Origin: DASYZQ01 sp035946175
GTDB lineage: Bacteria; Patescibacteriota; Saccharimonadia; Saccharimonadales; UBA4665
Direction of reading: 5' to 3'
DNA length: 26,495 nt
Assembly (NCBI GenBank): GCA_035946175.1
Contig: DASYZQ010000020.1
Coordinates: 1-26,495, forward strand
The notes below the pieces were generated by a model. It did not search any database and had not been told where the DNA came from. It was given only the letters and a program-made list of their open reading frames with translations. Positions within the stretch are counted from its first letter, which is position 1. Each line of letters begins with the position of its first letter. Of the stretch, positions 1 to 7,576 are shown one piece after another. The position numbers were made by a program, and so were the translations under genes.

Positions 1-1
1 C

Positions 2-124
2 ACCCACAACCAGTTCATTGGCGAGAAGCTCGAGGAGATAGCTGGTCAGTTTGAACAATACATTGCCGGGCACGTGTTTGCGTATGAGCTACTTGGGCTC
101 AGGGCTGACGTGGCGCAAGATTAA
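2..124 (+). CDS. 3' end of an unknown protein (partial)
   Basis: The frame starting at base 2 is open from the window edge to a TAA at 122-124. It gives 40 residues (starting THNQFIGEKL, ending GLRADVAQD) with a helical, acidic, soluble look. The 5' part lies outside the window, so I cannot name the family. The composition is protein-like and no competing frame here is convincing. The gene would run toward rpsT, which lies on the opposite strand, so the two are convergent. Confidence 0.45.
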   Translation, partial: THNQFIGEKLEEIAGQFEQYIAGHVFAYELLGLRADVAQD

Positions 125-337
125 GTGGGAGGTGTATAGAGAGGCCTGTCCGATGTGCAGATATTATCACCTATGGCAGTTTTTGAATCTGCGTTTCGAC
201 GCGCAGAGACGCAGCCACCTGTACCTATACCGAACGTTGGGGAGGGGTCAAAGTTCATTATGCCGGTAGACGTCGCCAAAGTACGCCTAAACTTCTTGGT
301 AGGGTCGTAACGTATAGGCCAGAAACGTAAAATAAAC
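125..337. other. Intergenic stretch without a recognisable gene
   Basis: About 210 bases between the partial upstream gene and rpsT. I see no convincing coding frame, tRNA or 5S rRNA. The only structure noted is a short hairpin, TCTGCG (188-193) with CGCAGA (202-207), which has no U-tract and so is not a classical terminator. Confidence 0.4.
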
Positions 338-682
338 CTAAGACTTTTTAACCTTTGAAACTTTTTTCGCAGCAGTAGGTTTCTTGAGGGTGGCCTTCTT
401 TACTGTCGTCCTATGTGTTGCCGAACCCGCTGCCTTTGCGGCCATGGATAGCTGACGCTTCTTGCGGGCTACCTTGTTTTTATGCATGACATTCTTTTTG
501 CCGGCTTTGTCGAGTGCGCTTTGTGCTTTGCGGTGTTCAGTAGTTGCGTCTTTCTTACCACCAGTAACGGAGCTCTGAAATGATTTTAAAGCTGTTCGCA
601 GCGAACGCTTCGTTTTGCTGTTTCTGACGGCTGCTTTGTGAGCAACTCTGACCCTTTTTTTGGCTGATCGTATAATCGGCAT
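338..682 (-). CDS. rpsT: 30S ribosomal protein S20
   Basis: A 114-aa, very basic protein. The N-terminal half has the S20 pattern (MPIIRSAKKRVRVAHKAAVR, then a helical Ser/Lys/Arg stretch and HRKAQSALDKAGKK). S20 binds 16S rRNA early in 30S assembly. The protein is longer than the usual 85-90 residues because of a Lys/Ala/Thr-rich tail of about 25 residues, a common type of extension for an rRNA-binding protein. The ATG is preceded by AAGGA at normal distance, so unlike several neighbours it has an ordinary Shine-Dalgarno. It is transcribed alone from its own promoter, divergent from the DHH-like gene. Confidence 0.93.
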   Translation of the reverse strand: MPIIRSAKKRVRVAHKAAVRNSKTKRSLRTALKSFQSSVTGGKKDATTEHRKAQSALDKAGKKNVMHKNKVARKKRQLSMAAKAAGSATHRTTVKKATLKKPTAAKKVSKVKKS

Positions 683-726
683 TTTGTATCCTTCTTCAGT
701 TTGTTCCAGTGCGTTATCAAGCGTAC

Positions 727-756
727 ACTATACAGGAGAGACTTGTGCTTTGTCAA
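727..756 (-). promoter_or_regulatory. rpsT promoter
   Basis: Read on the minus strand: TTGACA (756-751), an 18-nt spacer, then TATAGT (732-727) with an upstream TG. This is a near-consensus sigma-70-type promoter. It predicts a leader of about 40 nt before the rpsT ATG, which fits the Shine-Dalgarno start of this gene. Confidence 0.75.
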
Positions 757-791
757 AGAGCAGAGGGGCACTGGGGGTAGTCAGAAAATAA

Positions 792-820
792 TCGACAAGC
801 ATAAGCGTTTATGATACGCT
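792..820 (+). promoter_or_regulatory. Probable promoter of the DHH-like gene
   Basis: TCGACA (792-797), a 17-nt spacer and TACGCT (815-820) preceded by TGA, an extended -10. The start codon at 849 has a weak AGAAGG (831-836) 12 nt upstream. Moderate match only. Confidence 0.4.
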
Positions 821-848
821 GGCCCTAAAGAGAAGGCATCAAACAAAC

Positions 849-2555
849 ATGGATAATCAGAAGCAACAAGTTGTTGATCGCATCAAGCAAGCGAACAACG
901 TTCTGGTAACCGTGAGTGCTAATCCGTCAGTTGATCAATTGGCGGCATGTATGGCTTTGGCGCTGGCACTCAACAAACTGAAAAAACATGCGACTGCAGT
1001 GTTCAGTGGCGCGGTGCCATCGACAATAGAATTCCTTCAACCCGAAAAGACACTCGAAAAGACCACCGACAGTCTGCGCGACTTCATTATCGCATTGGAT
1101 AAGTCGAAAGCAGACAAACTTCGCTACAAAATTGAAGATAAAGTAGTGAAGATCTTTATAACCCCATATCGGACATCAATCGGCGAAAAGGACTTGCAGT
1201 TTAGTGAAGGCGACTTCAATGTCGATGTTGTGGTGGCGCTCGGTGTTCATCGTCAGGCCGATCTTGATCAGGCTATTACTGCGCATGGCCGTATCTTGCA
1301 TGATGCTACTGTCATAGCAATTAATACCCAGCCTAATAGCGAACTGGGTAGCATCAATGTGGTCGACCAGAAGGCGAGTAGCCTATCAGAAATAACAGTT
1401 GAGTTACTTGATCTCATTGACAAGCGTTTGGTTGACAACCAGATTGCCACTGCACTACTTACTGGTATTGTGGCCGAAACCGACCGATTTCGTAATGCCA
1501 AAACTACGCCAAAGACCATGAGTGTTAGTGCCGAACTTCTGGCTGCTGGGGCCAATCAGCAGCTGGTAGCTGCTAAATTGGAGGCTCCGCCGCCACCTCC
1601 CCCTCCCCCCGCGCCAACTGCGCTCAAACTGGCTACTAGTGGGCCGCCGCTCCAGGGCAGTATTGCCAAGCCGACCTCGCTCCCGGCGAAGCCTGATGAT
1701 GGCACACTTCAGATTGAGCATGATGAGGCTACAACGTTACCCGATCTGGAGGAGGCGGATGAGCCAGCCGTTCATTTGCCAAAAACACCGCAGATTCGCA
1801 TTGATGACCAGGGGGAAGTACATGCTGCGGACGAAAAACTGCCTGAGGCAGTCTCCCCTTTGCCTAGGCACACCGAAGGGCCACACCTGGTGCTGCAGCC
1901 GCCAACTTTTGCCAGCCAGCTGACCGCAGCCTCATCGCCACCGGCTTTCCCGTCAGAAGAGGCTTTGACTTTGCCCGAAGTTGAACCGCAAAATCCTATA
2001 CTCGATCGGGCACCCCTACAGCAGACTCCGTCGTCCATGTCGCAGCCTAATCCTGCGCCTAATAATTCTACCGAGCCGCCGATCCTTAATGAAGAATCGA
2101 TCAGTAGTCTAGAGCGTGATGTCGACAGCCCGCATCTCGACTATATTGAACCGCCGATTCCTACGTACCCGTCATCTTCACCAGCCCCCACCTCCAGCAC
2201 TACGCCAACCCTACAGCTTGCCCCATCTCCATCGACCGGTGCACCGAAAGACGGCGCAGCCGCAGTCGGCAGTAATGCTACCGTTACAGCGCCAGACCCA
2301 TCCGTTAATAATGCTCGCGATGCAGTCAGCAAGGCGCTTACGAGCGATCCTTCATCTCCACTTGAACCAGTGCAGGCCCTGAATGCGCAAAGTTTAGGCG
2401 ACTCTATCCATGAGAATAACTTGACAACGCCACCGAGTAGTCCACCGCTTCCACCACCGCCCCCTTCCGACCAAGACGATGCTGACAAGGACAGTACTGT
2501 GCCTAAACCACCCCCAGTGCCGCCCCCCATGATTCCACCACCGCCCCCCTCGTGA
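849..2555 (+). CDS. Degenerate DHH/NrnA-like protein with long proline-rich tail
   Basis: 568 aa in two parts. Residues about 1-245 follow the layout of DHH-family oligoribonuclease/pAp phosphatase (NrnA): an N-terminal Rossmann-like start (VLVTVSANPSVDQLAA), later NVVDQKASSLSEI, then TALLTGIVAETDRFRN and a T-P-x-T-x-x-x-A-x-x-L-L-x-A-G-A segment. The catalytic signatures are lost: the expected H-x-N-P-D-G-D start is ANPSVDQ, the V-D-T-x-D strand is VVALGV, and the DHH triplet is replaced by an AIN stretch. Residues about 246-568 are low-complexity Pro/Ser/Asp/Thr, with eight prolines in a row near 247-254 and a Pro-rich C-terminus. The gene sits directly before truB, where nrnA stands in the infB cluster, so I read it as a positional nrnA orthologue that has probably lost catalysis and gained a disordered scaffold or binding tail. 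No signal peptide or membrane segment is seen. Confidence 0.7.
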   Translation: MDNQKQQVVDRIKQANNVLVTVSANPSVDQLAACMALALALNKLKKHATAVFSGAVPSTIEFLQPEKTLEKTTDSLRDFIIALDKSKADKLRYKIEDKVVKIFITPYRTSIGEKDLQFSEGDFNVDVVVALGVHRQADLDQAITAHGRILHDATVIAINTQPNSELGSINVVDQKASSLSEITVELLDLIDKRLVDNQIATALLTGIVAETDRFRNAKTTPKTMSVSAELLAAGANQQLVAAKLEAPPPPPPPPAPTALKLATSGPPLQGSIAKPTSLPAKPDDGTLQIEHDEATTLPDLEEADEPAVHLPKTPQIRIDDQGEVHAADEKLPEAVSPLPRHTEGPHLVLQPPTFASQLTAASSPPAFPSEEALTLPEVEPQNPILDRAPLQQTPSSMSQPNPAPNNSTEPPILNEESISSLERDVDSPHLDYIEPPIPTYPSSSPAPTSSTTPTLQLAPSPSTGAPKDGAAAVGSNATVTAPDPSVNNARDAVSKALTSDPSSPLEPVQALNAQSLGDSIHENNLTTPPSSPPLPPPPPSDQDDADKDSTVPKPPPVPPPMIPPPPPS

Positions 2556-2560
2556 GGGGC

Positions 2561-2569
2561 TGATATACT
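2561..2569 (+). promoter_or_regulatory. Extended -10 of truB, leaderless type
   Basis: TGA followed by TATACT (2564-2569) ends seven bases before the truB ATG at 2577, so transcription should start at or next to the A of the start codon. No -35 match lies upstream and no Shine-Dalgarno is present. Confidence 0.6.
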
Positions 2570-2576
2570 GAGCGCA

Positions 2577-3305
2577 ATGGATGGCCTAATTCTTATAGAC
2601 AAACCAGTTGGTTGGACATCATTTGATGTAGTTGGCAAGATCCGTGGTCTTATCGAAAGATCACCACAGCGTACCGATCATAAAAAGCGATTTTCGGTTG
2701 GCCACACTGGCACACTTGACCCATTGGCGAGTGGCCTACTTGTACTATTGCTCGGCCGAGCTACTAAATATGCTCCACAACTTACTAAGCTCGACAAGAC
2801 GTACGAAGTGACTATGAGACTGGGCATGATCAGCACTACTGGAGATGAAGAGGGGACTAAGACGACTGTATCAGATGAGCGACCCGGTCGGGCAATCATC
2901 GAGGAAACCCTGCCCCAGTTTACTGGGCTAATCCAGCAGACACCGCCTCCCTTCTCGGCCATCAAGGTGCACGGCAAACGAGCCTACCAGTTGGCGCGTA
3001 GTGGCAGAACACCTGCCTTGCAGCCTCGAACCGTGCATGTCTACTGGCTTAGCCTGCGACGATACGCCTATCCGAACGTTGATATAACAGTACGCGTTTC
3101 TAGCGGTACATATATTCGTAGCTTGGTAGCGGATATAGGGAGGAAGCTTGGGACCGGAGCCTATACTACGACGCTACGGCGTACACATGTCGGCAAGTTT
3201 CAACTTACGGATGCCTTAGCAATGGAGAGGGTGGGCATAGAAACGCTGCAGCGGAGTCTTATAGACGTGCGTACCCTGCCGCTCAATAAGGCACCAGCAG
3301 CGTGA
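2577..3305 (+). CDS. truB: tRNA pseudouridine(55) synthase TruB
   Basis: 242 aa. It isomerises U55 in the T-loop of tRNAs to pseudouridine. The N-terminus MDGLILIDKPVGWTSFD and the catalytic motif GHTGTLDPLASGLL are diagnostic, with the nucleophile at Asp48. Further family blocks are ATKYAPQLTKLDKTYEV, the P-P-x-F-S-A-x-K-x-x-G-x-R-A-Y block (QTPPPFSAIKVHGKRAY) and RVSSGTYIRSLVADIG. At 242 residues it lacks the C-terminal PUA-type RNA-binding domain of the roughly 310-aa E. coli enzyme. It follows the DHH-like gene by 21 bases, with the -10 box inside the gap, as in the conserved infB cluster. Confidence 0.95.
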   Translation: MDGLILIDKPVGWTSFDVVGKIRGLIERSPQRTDHKKRFSVGHTGTLDPLASGLLVLLLGRATKYAPQLTKLDKTYEVTMRLGMISTTGDEEGTKTTVSDERPGRAIIEETLPQFTGLIQQTPPPFSAIKVHGKRAYQLARSGRTPALQPRTVHVYWLSLRRYAYPNVDITVRVSSGTYIRSLVADIGRKLGTGAYTTTLRRTHVGKFQLTDALAMERVGIETLQRSLIDVRTLPLNKAPAA

Positions 3306-3333
3306 GGGGCCCACAGGAATGACCGGCGTGATT

Positions 3334-3341
3334 GTTATGAT
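3334..3341 (+). promoter_or_regulatory. -10 element of the dienelactone hydrolase locus, leaderless type
   Basis: TG-T-TATGAT, with TATGAT at 3336-3341, ends six bases before an ATG at 3348. This is the same geometry as truB and supports 3348 as the original start of the broken gene downstream. Confidence 0.45.
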
Positions 3342-3347
3342 GGGATC

Positions 3348-4021
3348 ATGGGGACAATGATCGACGTAACAACTGTCAAAGGTAACGTACGTGCTTATGA
3401 AGCACGGCCGCTGCGGCATTATCTTTATTCATGAAGTATGGGGATTGGTCGACCACACGAAAGACATAGCGAATCGCTTGGCACGTGAGGGCTGCTGGCA
3501 TGCTGCAGGAGGATCTGCTCAACCCAAAAAAACGCAATGCAGCACAGCCACGCCTACGCGAGCTAACGGCGCCAATCCGCAATCCGTCATTTGGCACAGA
3601 TACGCTGGTCAGGCTGAAAGGTTGTTTTACCTATCTATACGAACAGCCGGACATTTATAAAAAGGTAGCTGTTCTTGGTTTTTGTTTTGGTGGCACATAT
3701 AGCTTTAGTTTTGCCGCCAGAGAGCCACGGCTCAAACTAGCCCTGCCATTTTACGGTCATTCTGATCAATCGATTAAAGAATTGCAGTCTATTACATGCC
3801 TCGTCCGTGCTTTTTATGGGGAGAGAGACGAAGATCTTATGAAGAGCCTGCCGCAGCTACGAGAAAAAATGCGCCTAGCTGGTGTCGATTTCATAACCAA
3901 AGTGTATCCTGATTGTGGGCATGCGTTCTTCAATGACACCAATGCATTCGCCTACAACCAAGCTGCCACTACCGACGCCTGGCAACTTGTCCTCGGCTAC
4001 CTTAGGCGGTACGTTGGCTAA
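3348..4021 (+). pseudogene. Dienelactone hydrolase family protein, two frameshifts
   Basis: Three overlapping frames join into one alpha/beta-hydrolase of the dienelactone hydrolase family (carboxymethylenebutenolidase-like). From ATG 3348 comes MGTMIDVTTVKGNVRAYEARP. The next frame gives GRCGIIFIHEVWGL and DIANRLAREG. The third gives DLLNP through to the end at 4021. The frame moves by +1 near 3405-3415 and again near 3488-3500. The catalytic residues all lie in the last, intact frame: nucleophile Cys in GFCFGG, an Asp in YGERDEDL and His in DCGHAFFN. Either the gene is decaying with a preserved 3' part, or there are two indel errors in the assembly. A shortened product from GTG 3391 or from within the third frame cannot be excluded. 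Confidence 0.65.
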
Positions 4022-4045
4022 CGGAAAATAGCGCTCAAAAACCGA

Positions 4046-4074
4046 TTGCATAAACTCCTCTCATCTGGTACAAT
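4046..4074 (+). promoter_or_regulatory. rpsO promoter
   Basis: TTGCAT (4046-4051), a 17-nt spacer and TACAAT (4069-4074) with an upstream TGG, close to consensus. The -10 ends 13 nt before the ATG at 4088, so the leader is only about 6-8 nt and cannot hold a normal Shine-Dalgarno. Confidence 0.7.
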
Positions 4075-4087
4075 ACAATTCAAGATC

Positions 4088-4354
4088 ATGATAGCAGCCG
4101 AAAAGAAACAGGCAACGATTCAGACGTTGCAGTTGAACAAGACTGATACCGGAAGCGCGACCGTGCAGGTTGGTATTGCCACGGAGCGGATCAAAGAACT
4201 CACTGAGCACCTCAAGATGCACAGTAAGGACTTCGCAGCTCGTCGGGGACTTTTACAGCTCGTCGGCCAGCGTCGTCGGGGACTCCAGTATATCGCTGCT
4301 CATGACAGCCAGGCGTACCTTGACCTTATTAAGAAACTCGGCATTCGTCGCTAG
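4088..4354 (+). CDS. rpsO: 30S ribosomal protein S15
   Basis: 88 aa, the usual S15 length. Family blocks are clear: DTGSATVQVGIATERIKELT, HLKMHSKDFAARRGLLQLVG, QRRRGLQYI and a C-terminal YLDLIKKLGIRR. S15 binds the 16S rRNA three-way junction and helps form the platform of the 30S subunit. I start it at ATG 4088 (MIAAEKKQ). The longer frame from TTG 4046 begins inside the -35 box of the promoter and would add residues absent from the family. The gene precedes pnp, as in most bacteria. Confidence 0.95.
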   Translation: MIAAEKKQATIQTLQLNKTDTGSATVQVGIATERIKELTEHLKMHSKDFAARRGLLQLVGQRRRGLQYIAAHDSQAYLDLIKKLGIRR

Positions 4355-4584
4355 TACACAGACGAAGCGGCCTTAAGGTTCAGTCTTTAAGCCCGTCCGC
4401 TTGTGCACATTAAACAGTCTTTCTACATGGTGAGTCGTTCGTATGAGTCGGCAGAGACCAGATATATGGCGCTCCAAAAGGTAACAATGTAATCGCACAA
4501 GGGACGGACGCATATATTTGCACCCTGCCGATACTCCACGTCGCCTACACACCGAAAGAAGACAGAAAGGTTCACAATTTGCAT
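4355..4584 (+). promoter_or_regulatory. rpsO-pnp intergenic leader with hairpin
   Basis: 230 bases without a convincing gene. Near the left end a two-part hairpin can form: AAGCGG (4365-4370) with CCGCTT (4397-4402), and inside it CTTAA (4372-4376) with TTAAG (4387-4391). There is no U-tract, so this is not an obvious terminator. In other bacteria the rpsO-pnp region carries an RNA stem cut by RNase III for PNPase autoregulation. A similar role here is inference only. AAAGG at 4566-4570 is the likely pnp Shine-Dalgarno. Confidence 0.35.
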
Positions 4585-6747
4585 ATGGGACAGACTATCA
4601 ACCCATTCGGTAAAGACATCATAAAAGTAGAGATCGATTTCTGCGGCCAGCCACTGAGCTTGGAGGTTGGACGGGTCGGCTTCCGCAGCAGCGCCTCGGT
4701 ACTGGCTCGCTACGCGGATGCGGTCGTTCTGGCTACGGCGATGGTTAGCGATAAGCCAGTCGCTGGTTTTGACTATTTCCCCTTAAGTATCGATTACGAA
4801 GAAAAAATGTACGCAGCCGGTAAAATCAGCGGGTCCCGGTTTGTTAAGCGGGAAGGCAGACCGTCCGATGAAGCGATCCTGATCGGTCGGATTATTGACC
4901 GGCCTATCCGCCCTTTGTGGCCTAAAGGTTATCGGCACGAGGTGCAAGGTGTGGCGACTGTACTAAGTCTGGACCCGCGCTTCCGTCCCGATGCCGTTGC
5001 CATGATCGCTATGAGTGCCGCTTTTATGCTGACAGGTGCGCCATTTGATGGTCCAGTAGCCGGCCTCCGTGTCGGCCTAGTGAATGGCCAGCTCAAGGCC
5101 TTCCCGGGTCCGGAAGAGCTCAAGAAGGGACCACTCGATCTGTTTGTCGCCGGCACAGCAGATGCCATTATGATGGTAGAAGCCGGTGCCAACGAAGTCA
5201 GTGAGGAACAGCTTGTTGAGGCACTAGAGTTCGGCAAAGCTGCTCTGCAGCCAGCGATTGCTCTGCAGCGCCAGCTTATCGATAAAGTCGGTGTTACTCC
5301 ACAGGCCTATGAACTAAGTCTGCCAAGTGAGGAAATCCAGCATGATGTTGACGAGTGGTTGGAAGGGAAGCTTGGTGCTGCTATTCGGACCAATTATCCG
5401 GAGCGGCATGTACGGATGCATCGTATCCGTGAGGAACTACTCAAGCATTTCAAGCAGCAACTCGGTGAGGAAGCCTTTGGACAGCATGCCCAAGCGTATG
5501 AAGACGCTTTTGCGGTAGCTGCCAACAAGGATGTCCGACGGGGTATCTTGGAAGATAAGGCTCGTCCTGACGGCCGGGCATTTACCGAAGTACGCTCTTT
5601 GAGCAGCGAGGTCGGATTGTTGCCCCGCGTACACGGTTCTAGTCTATTCACACGCGGTCTGACGCAGGCTATGAATATGATAACTTTGGCTCCGCTTAGC
5701 TACGCCCAGCTCATTGATACCATGGAGCGTGATGAAGAAAAACGCTACATGCATCACTACAATGCCCCTGGTTACACTACTGGAGATATCAGACGACTTG
5801 GTTCGCCTGGACGACGGGAGATCGGCCACTCGGCATTAGCGGAACGGGCGCTGCTGCCGGTACTCCCCGATGAGGCCAGCTTCCCATACGCAATTCGGTC
5901 AGTCACCGAAATTATGAGTCAACATGGCAGCACCAGCATGGCTGCGACCTGTTCCAGCTGTTTAGCGCTGATGGATGCCGGTGTGCCCCTGAGTGCACCA
6001 GTGAGTGGTATTGCTATGGGCCTGGTACTGGATGGCGATCGTGCCGTGATTCTCAGTGATATTGCCGATGCCGAAGACTTTGCCGGCGATATGGACTTCA
6101 AAGTTGCTGGCACCAGCAAGGGTATTACGGCACTGCAGATGGATATGAAGGTACACGGTCTAGGTATCGACATACTGCGCCAGGCACTTCTGCAGGCCCA
6201 GAAAGGTCGCGCCCACATCCTTAAGCATATGCTCAGCACGCTGGCTGAGCCACGTCATGAGCTGAGCCCCTACGCGCCACGCGTGGAGTCAATCAAGATA
6301 CATCCGGATAAAATCCGGGAGGTAATCGGCAAAGGCGGGGAGACTATTCAGAAGATTACTGCCGAAACCGGCGCTGAGATAGATATAAAGGACGATGGCA
6401 CGGTCATGATTGCCAGCCCAGACAAACAGTCCATCGATGCGGCACGGCAGTGGATTCAACTTATTACTGCCGAACCGGAAGTCGGGGCTGTCTATCCAAA
6501 CAGCCGAGTGGTCAGTGTGCTGGACTTTGGCGCCTTTGTGGAAATCCTTCCGGGCAAAGAAGGTTTAGTGCATGTTTCCGAAATGAGTGAGCAGCGGGTA
6601 GCAAAACCCAGCGATGTCGTCAAAGAAGGTGATCGTGTTACCGTAAAACTGGTTGCCATCGATGACCGAGGTCGTCTGCAGTTGAGTATGAAAGCCGCCG
6701 CTCGTCAGGCACAGAATAACAATCATAAGAAAGGTCATGAAGGCTGA
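4585..6747 (+). CDS. pnp: Polyribonucleotide nucleotidyltransferase (PNPase)
   Basis: 720 aa from ATG 4585. It is a phosphorolytic 3'-5' exoribonuclease acting in mRNA decay, normally as a trimer. Domain order is complete: first RNase PH domain (residues about 8-150, with SDKPVAGFDYFPLSIDYEEK and GRIIDRPIRPLWP), a helical linker, second RNase PH domain (about 330-545, with SHQHGSTSM-type ITEIMSQHGSTSMAA and the acidic motif GDMDFKVAGTSKG at about 501-513), KH domain with GKGG loop at 582-585, and an S1 domain from about 633 (DFGAFVEILPGKEGLVHVSE). A TTG at 4579 lies 8 nt after AAAGG and is an alternative start two codons upstream. I prefer the ATG. The 3' end overlaps the next gene by 11 bases. 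Confidence 0.95.
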   Translation: MGQTINPFGKDIIKVEIDFCGQPLSLEVGRVGFRSSASVLARYADAVVLATAMVSDKPVAGFDYFPLSIDYEEKMYAAGKISGSRFVKREGRPSDEAILIGRIIDRPIRPLWPKGYRHEVQGVATVLSLDPRFRPDAVAMIAMSAAFMLTGAPFDGPVAGLRVGLVNGQLKAFPGPEELKKGPLDLFVAGTADAIMMVEAGANEVSEEQLVEALEFGKAALQPAIALQRQLIDKVGVTPQAYELSLPSEEIQHDVDEWLEGKLGAAIRTNYPERHVRMHRIREELLKHFKQQLGEEAFGQHAQAYEDAFAVAANKDVRRGILEDKARPDGRAFTEVRSLSSEVGLLPRVHGSSLFTRGLTQAMNMITLAPLSYAQLIDTMERDEEKRYMHHYNAPGYTTGDIRRLGSPGRREIGHSALAERALLPVLPDEASFPYAIRSVTEIMSQHGSTSMAATCSSCLALMDAGVPLSAPVSGIAMGLVLDGDRAVILSDIADAEDFAGDMDFKVAGTSKGITALQMDMKVHGLGIDILRQALLQAQKGRAHILKHMLSTLAEPRHELSPYAPRVESIKIHPDKIREVIGKGGETIQKITAETGAEIDIKDDGTVMIASPDKQSIDAARQWIQLITAEPEVGAVYPNSRVVSVLDFGAFVEILPGKEGLVHVSEMSEQRVAKPSDVVKEGDRVTVKLVAIDDRGRLQLSMKAAARQAQNNNHKKGHEG

Positions 6748-6964
6748 ACGTACCAACCGCAAGTCGTGGCATCAGACACGAATAGGCGCACTTGCTCTTA
6801 GTATCGCCGCTCTGTTTGTAGGCTATCTTATTGCCTCACGAGCTATCGATACCGGCAGTCTACAGCAATATTTTCTGACACTATTGTTGGTGCTCTTCAT
6901 CGGCAATCGCCTCATCTATGTCGCTCGACCACCGCGAATTGCCAGAAGGAGTTTACGGGCATGA
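6737..6964 (+). CDS. Small two-helix membrane protein
   Basis: 75 aa of unknown function. It has a basic N-terminus (MKAERTNRKSWHQTR), then two hydrophobic segments, about residues 17-33 (IGALALSIAALFVGYLI) and about 43-60 (QQYFLTLLLVLFIGNRLI), and a basic C-terminal tail. The layout fits two membrane passes with both ends in the cytoplasm. The ATG is preceded by AAAGGT inside the pnp 3' end. It overlaps pnp by 11 bases and the next gene by 4 (ATGA), which points to translational coupling and supports it as real. The position between PNPase and RNase J genes might suggest a tether for RNA-decay factors, but nothing in the sequence shows that. Confidence 0.7.
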   Translation: MKAERTNRKSWHQTRIGALALSIAALFVGYLIASRAIDTGSLQQYFLTLLLVLFIGNRLIYVARPPRIARRSLRA

Positions 6965-7548
6965 AGAATCGCCAGCAGCAGCTTGATAATATACTGGCAC
7001 AGCTTATTGCCGACGGAGTTTGCCCTGATTTGGCTGCTCAAGCGACCAAACTGGTGTTCGGCGAGGGTGACCCGCACGCCGACATCGTATTTATCGGTGA
7101 GGCGCCGGGCAAGCAGGAAGACCGCCTCGGCCGGCCGTTTGTCGGTGCCGCCGGCAAGCTGCTTGACGAAATGCTCAATAGTATCGGCTTGCAGCGCAGC
7201 GCAGTTTACATAACTAACATCGTCAAATATCGGCCGCCAAACAACCGTGATCCGCTCCCGCAGGAAAAAATGGCCTTTTTACCCTATCTGGAAGCACAAC
7301 TTGACGTGATTGCCCCTAAGCTTATTGTGACCCTCGGCCGGCACAGCCTAAACTGTTTTTTACCCGATCTGCATATTAGCCAGGTACATGGCCTACCGAA
7401 ACGCTATAAGGGGCGGGTATACTTACCGCTTTTCCATCCTGCCGCTGCGTTGTATAACGGTGCCCTGCGGCAAACTCTAATTGATGACTTTGCCCGTATA
7501 CCGCATATCCTCAAACAGATTACTCAGGATCGTATCCAAGCGCCCTAG
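6961..7548 (+). CDS. Family-4-type uracil-DNA glycosylase without Fe-S cysteines
   Basis: 195 aa. It matches family 4 (UDGa/UdgA-like) uracil-DNA glycosylases, which excise uracil from DNA. Seen are the active-site motif GEAPGKQEDRLGRPFVGAAG (residues 47-66), VYITNIVKYRPPNNRDPLP, VTLGRHSLNCFL and the HPA loop (LFHPAAALYN). The family normally holds a [4Fe-4S] cluster through four cysteines: C-x2-C near the N-terminus, one in K-C-R-P-P and one before R-P-Y-L. Here only Cys21 is kept. The others are Asp18, Tyr90 (KYRPP) and Phe106 (FLPYL), so the cluster cannot form in the usual way. Overlap of 4 bases with the preceding gene places it in the pnp operon. Confidence 0.88.
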   Translation: MKNRQQQLDNILAQLIADGVCPDLAAQATKLVFGEGDPHADIVFIGEAPGKQEDRLGRPFVGAAGKLLDEMLNSIGLQRSAVYITNIVKYRPPNNRDPLPQEKMAFLPYLEAQLDVIAPKLIVTLGRHSLNCFLPDLHISQVHGLPKRYKGRVYLPLFHPAAALYNGALRQTLIDDFARIPHILKQITQDRIQAP

Positions 7549-7576
7549 GGCATAAGAAAGGAACACATAAAGACAT

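Noticed and set aside
2141..2638. 165-aa Gly-rich frame antisense to the proline-rich tail
   Set aside because: The Gly runs are the complement of proline codons; it also overlaps truB.
4046..4087. Longer S15 from TTG 4046
   Set aside because: The TTG is the first half of the -35 box and the extra residues are outside the S15 family length.
4447..4584. In-frame open extension upstream of pnp
   Set aside because: The frame is open back to a TGA near 4444, but it has no ATG or GTG start and the residues do not match PNPase N-termini. Only TTG 4579 is a possible alternative start.
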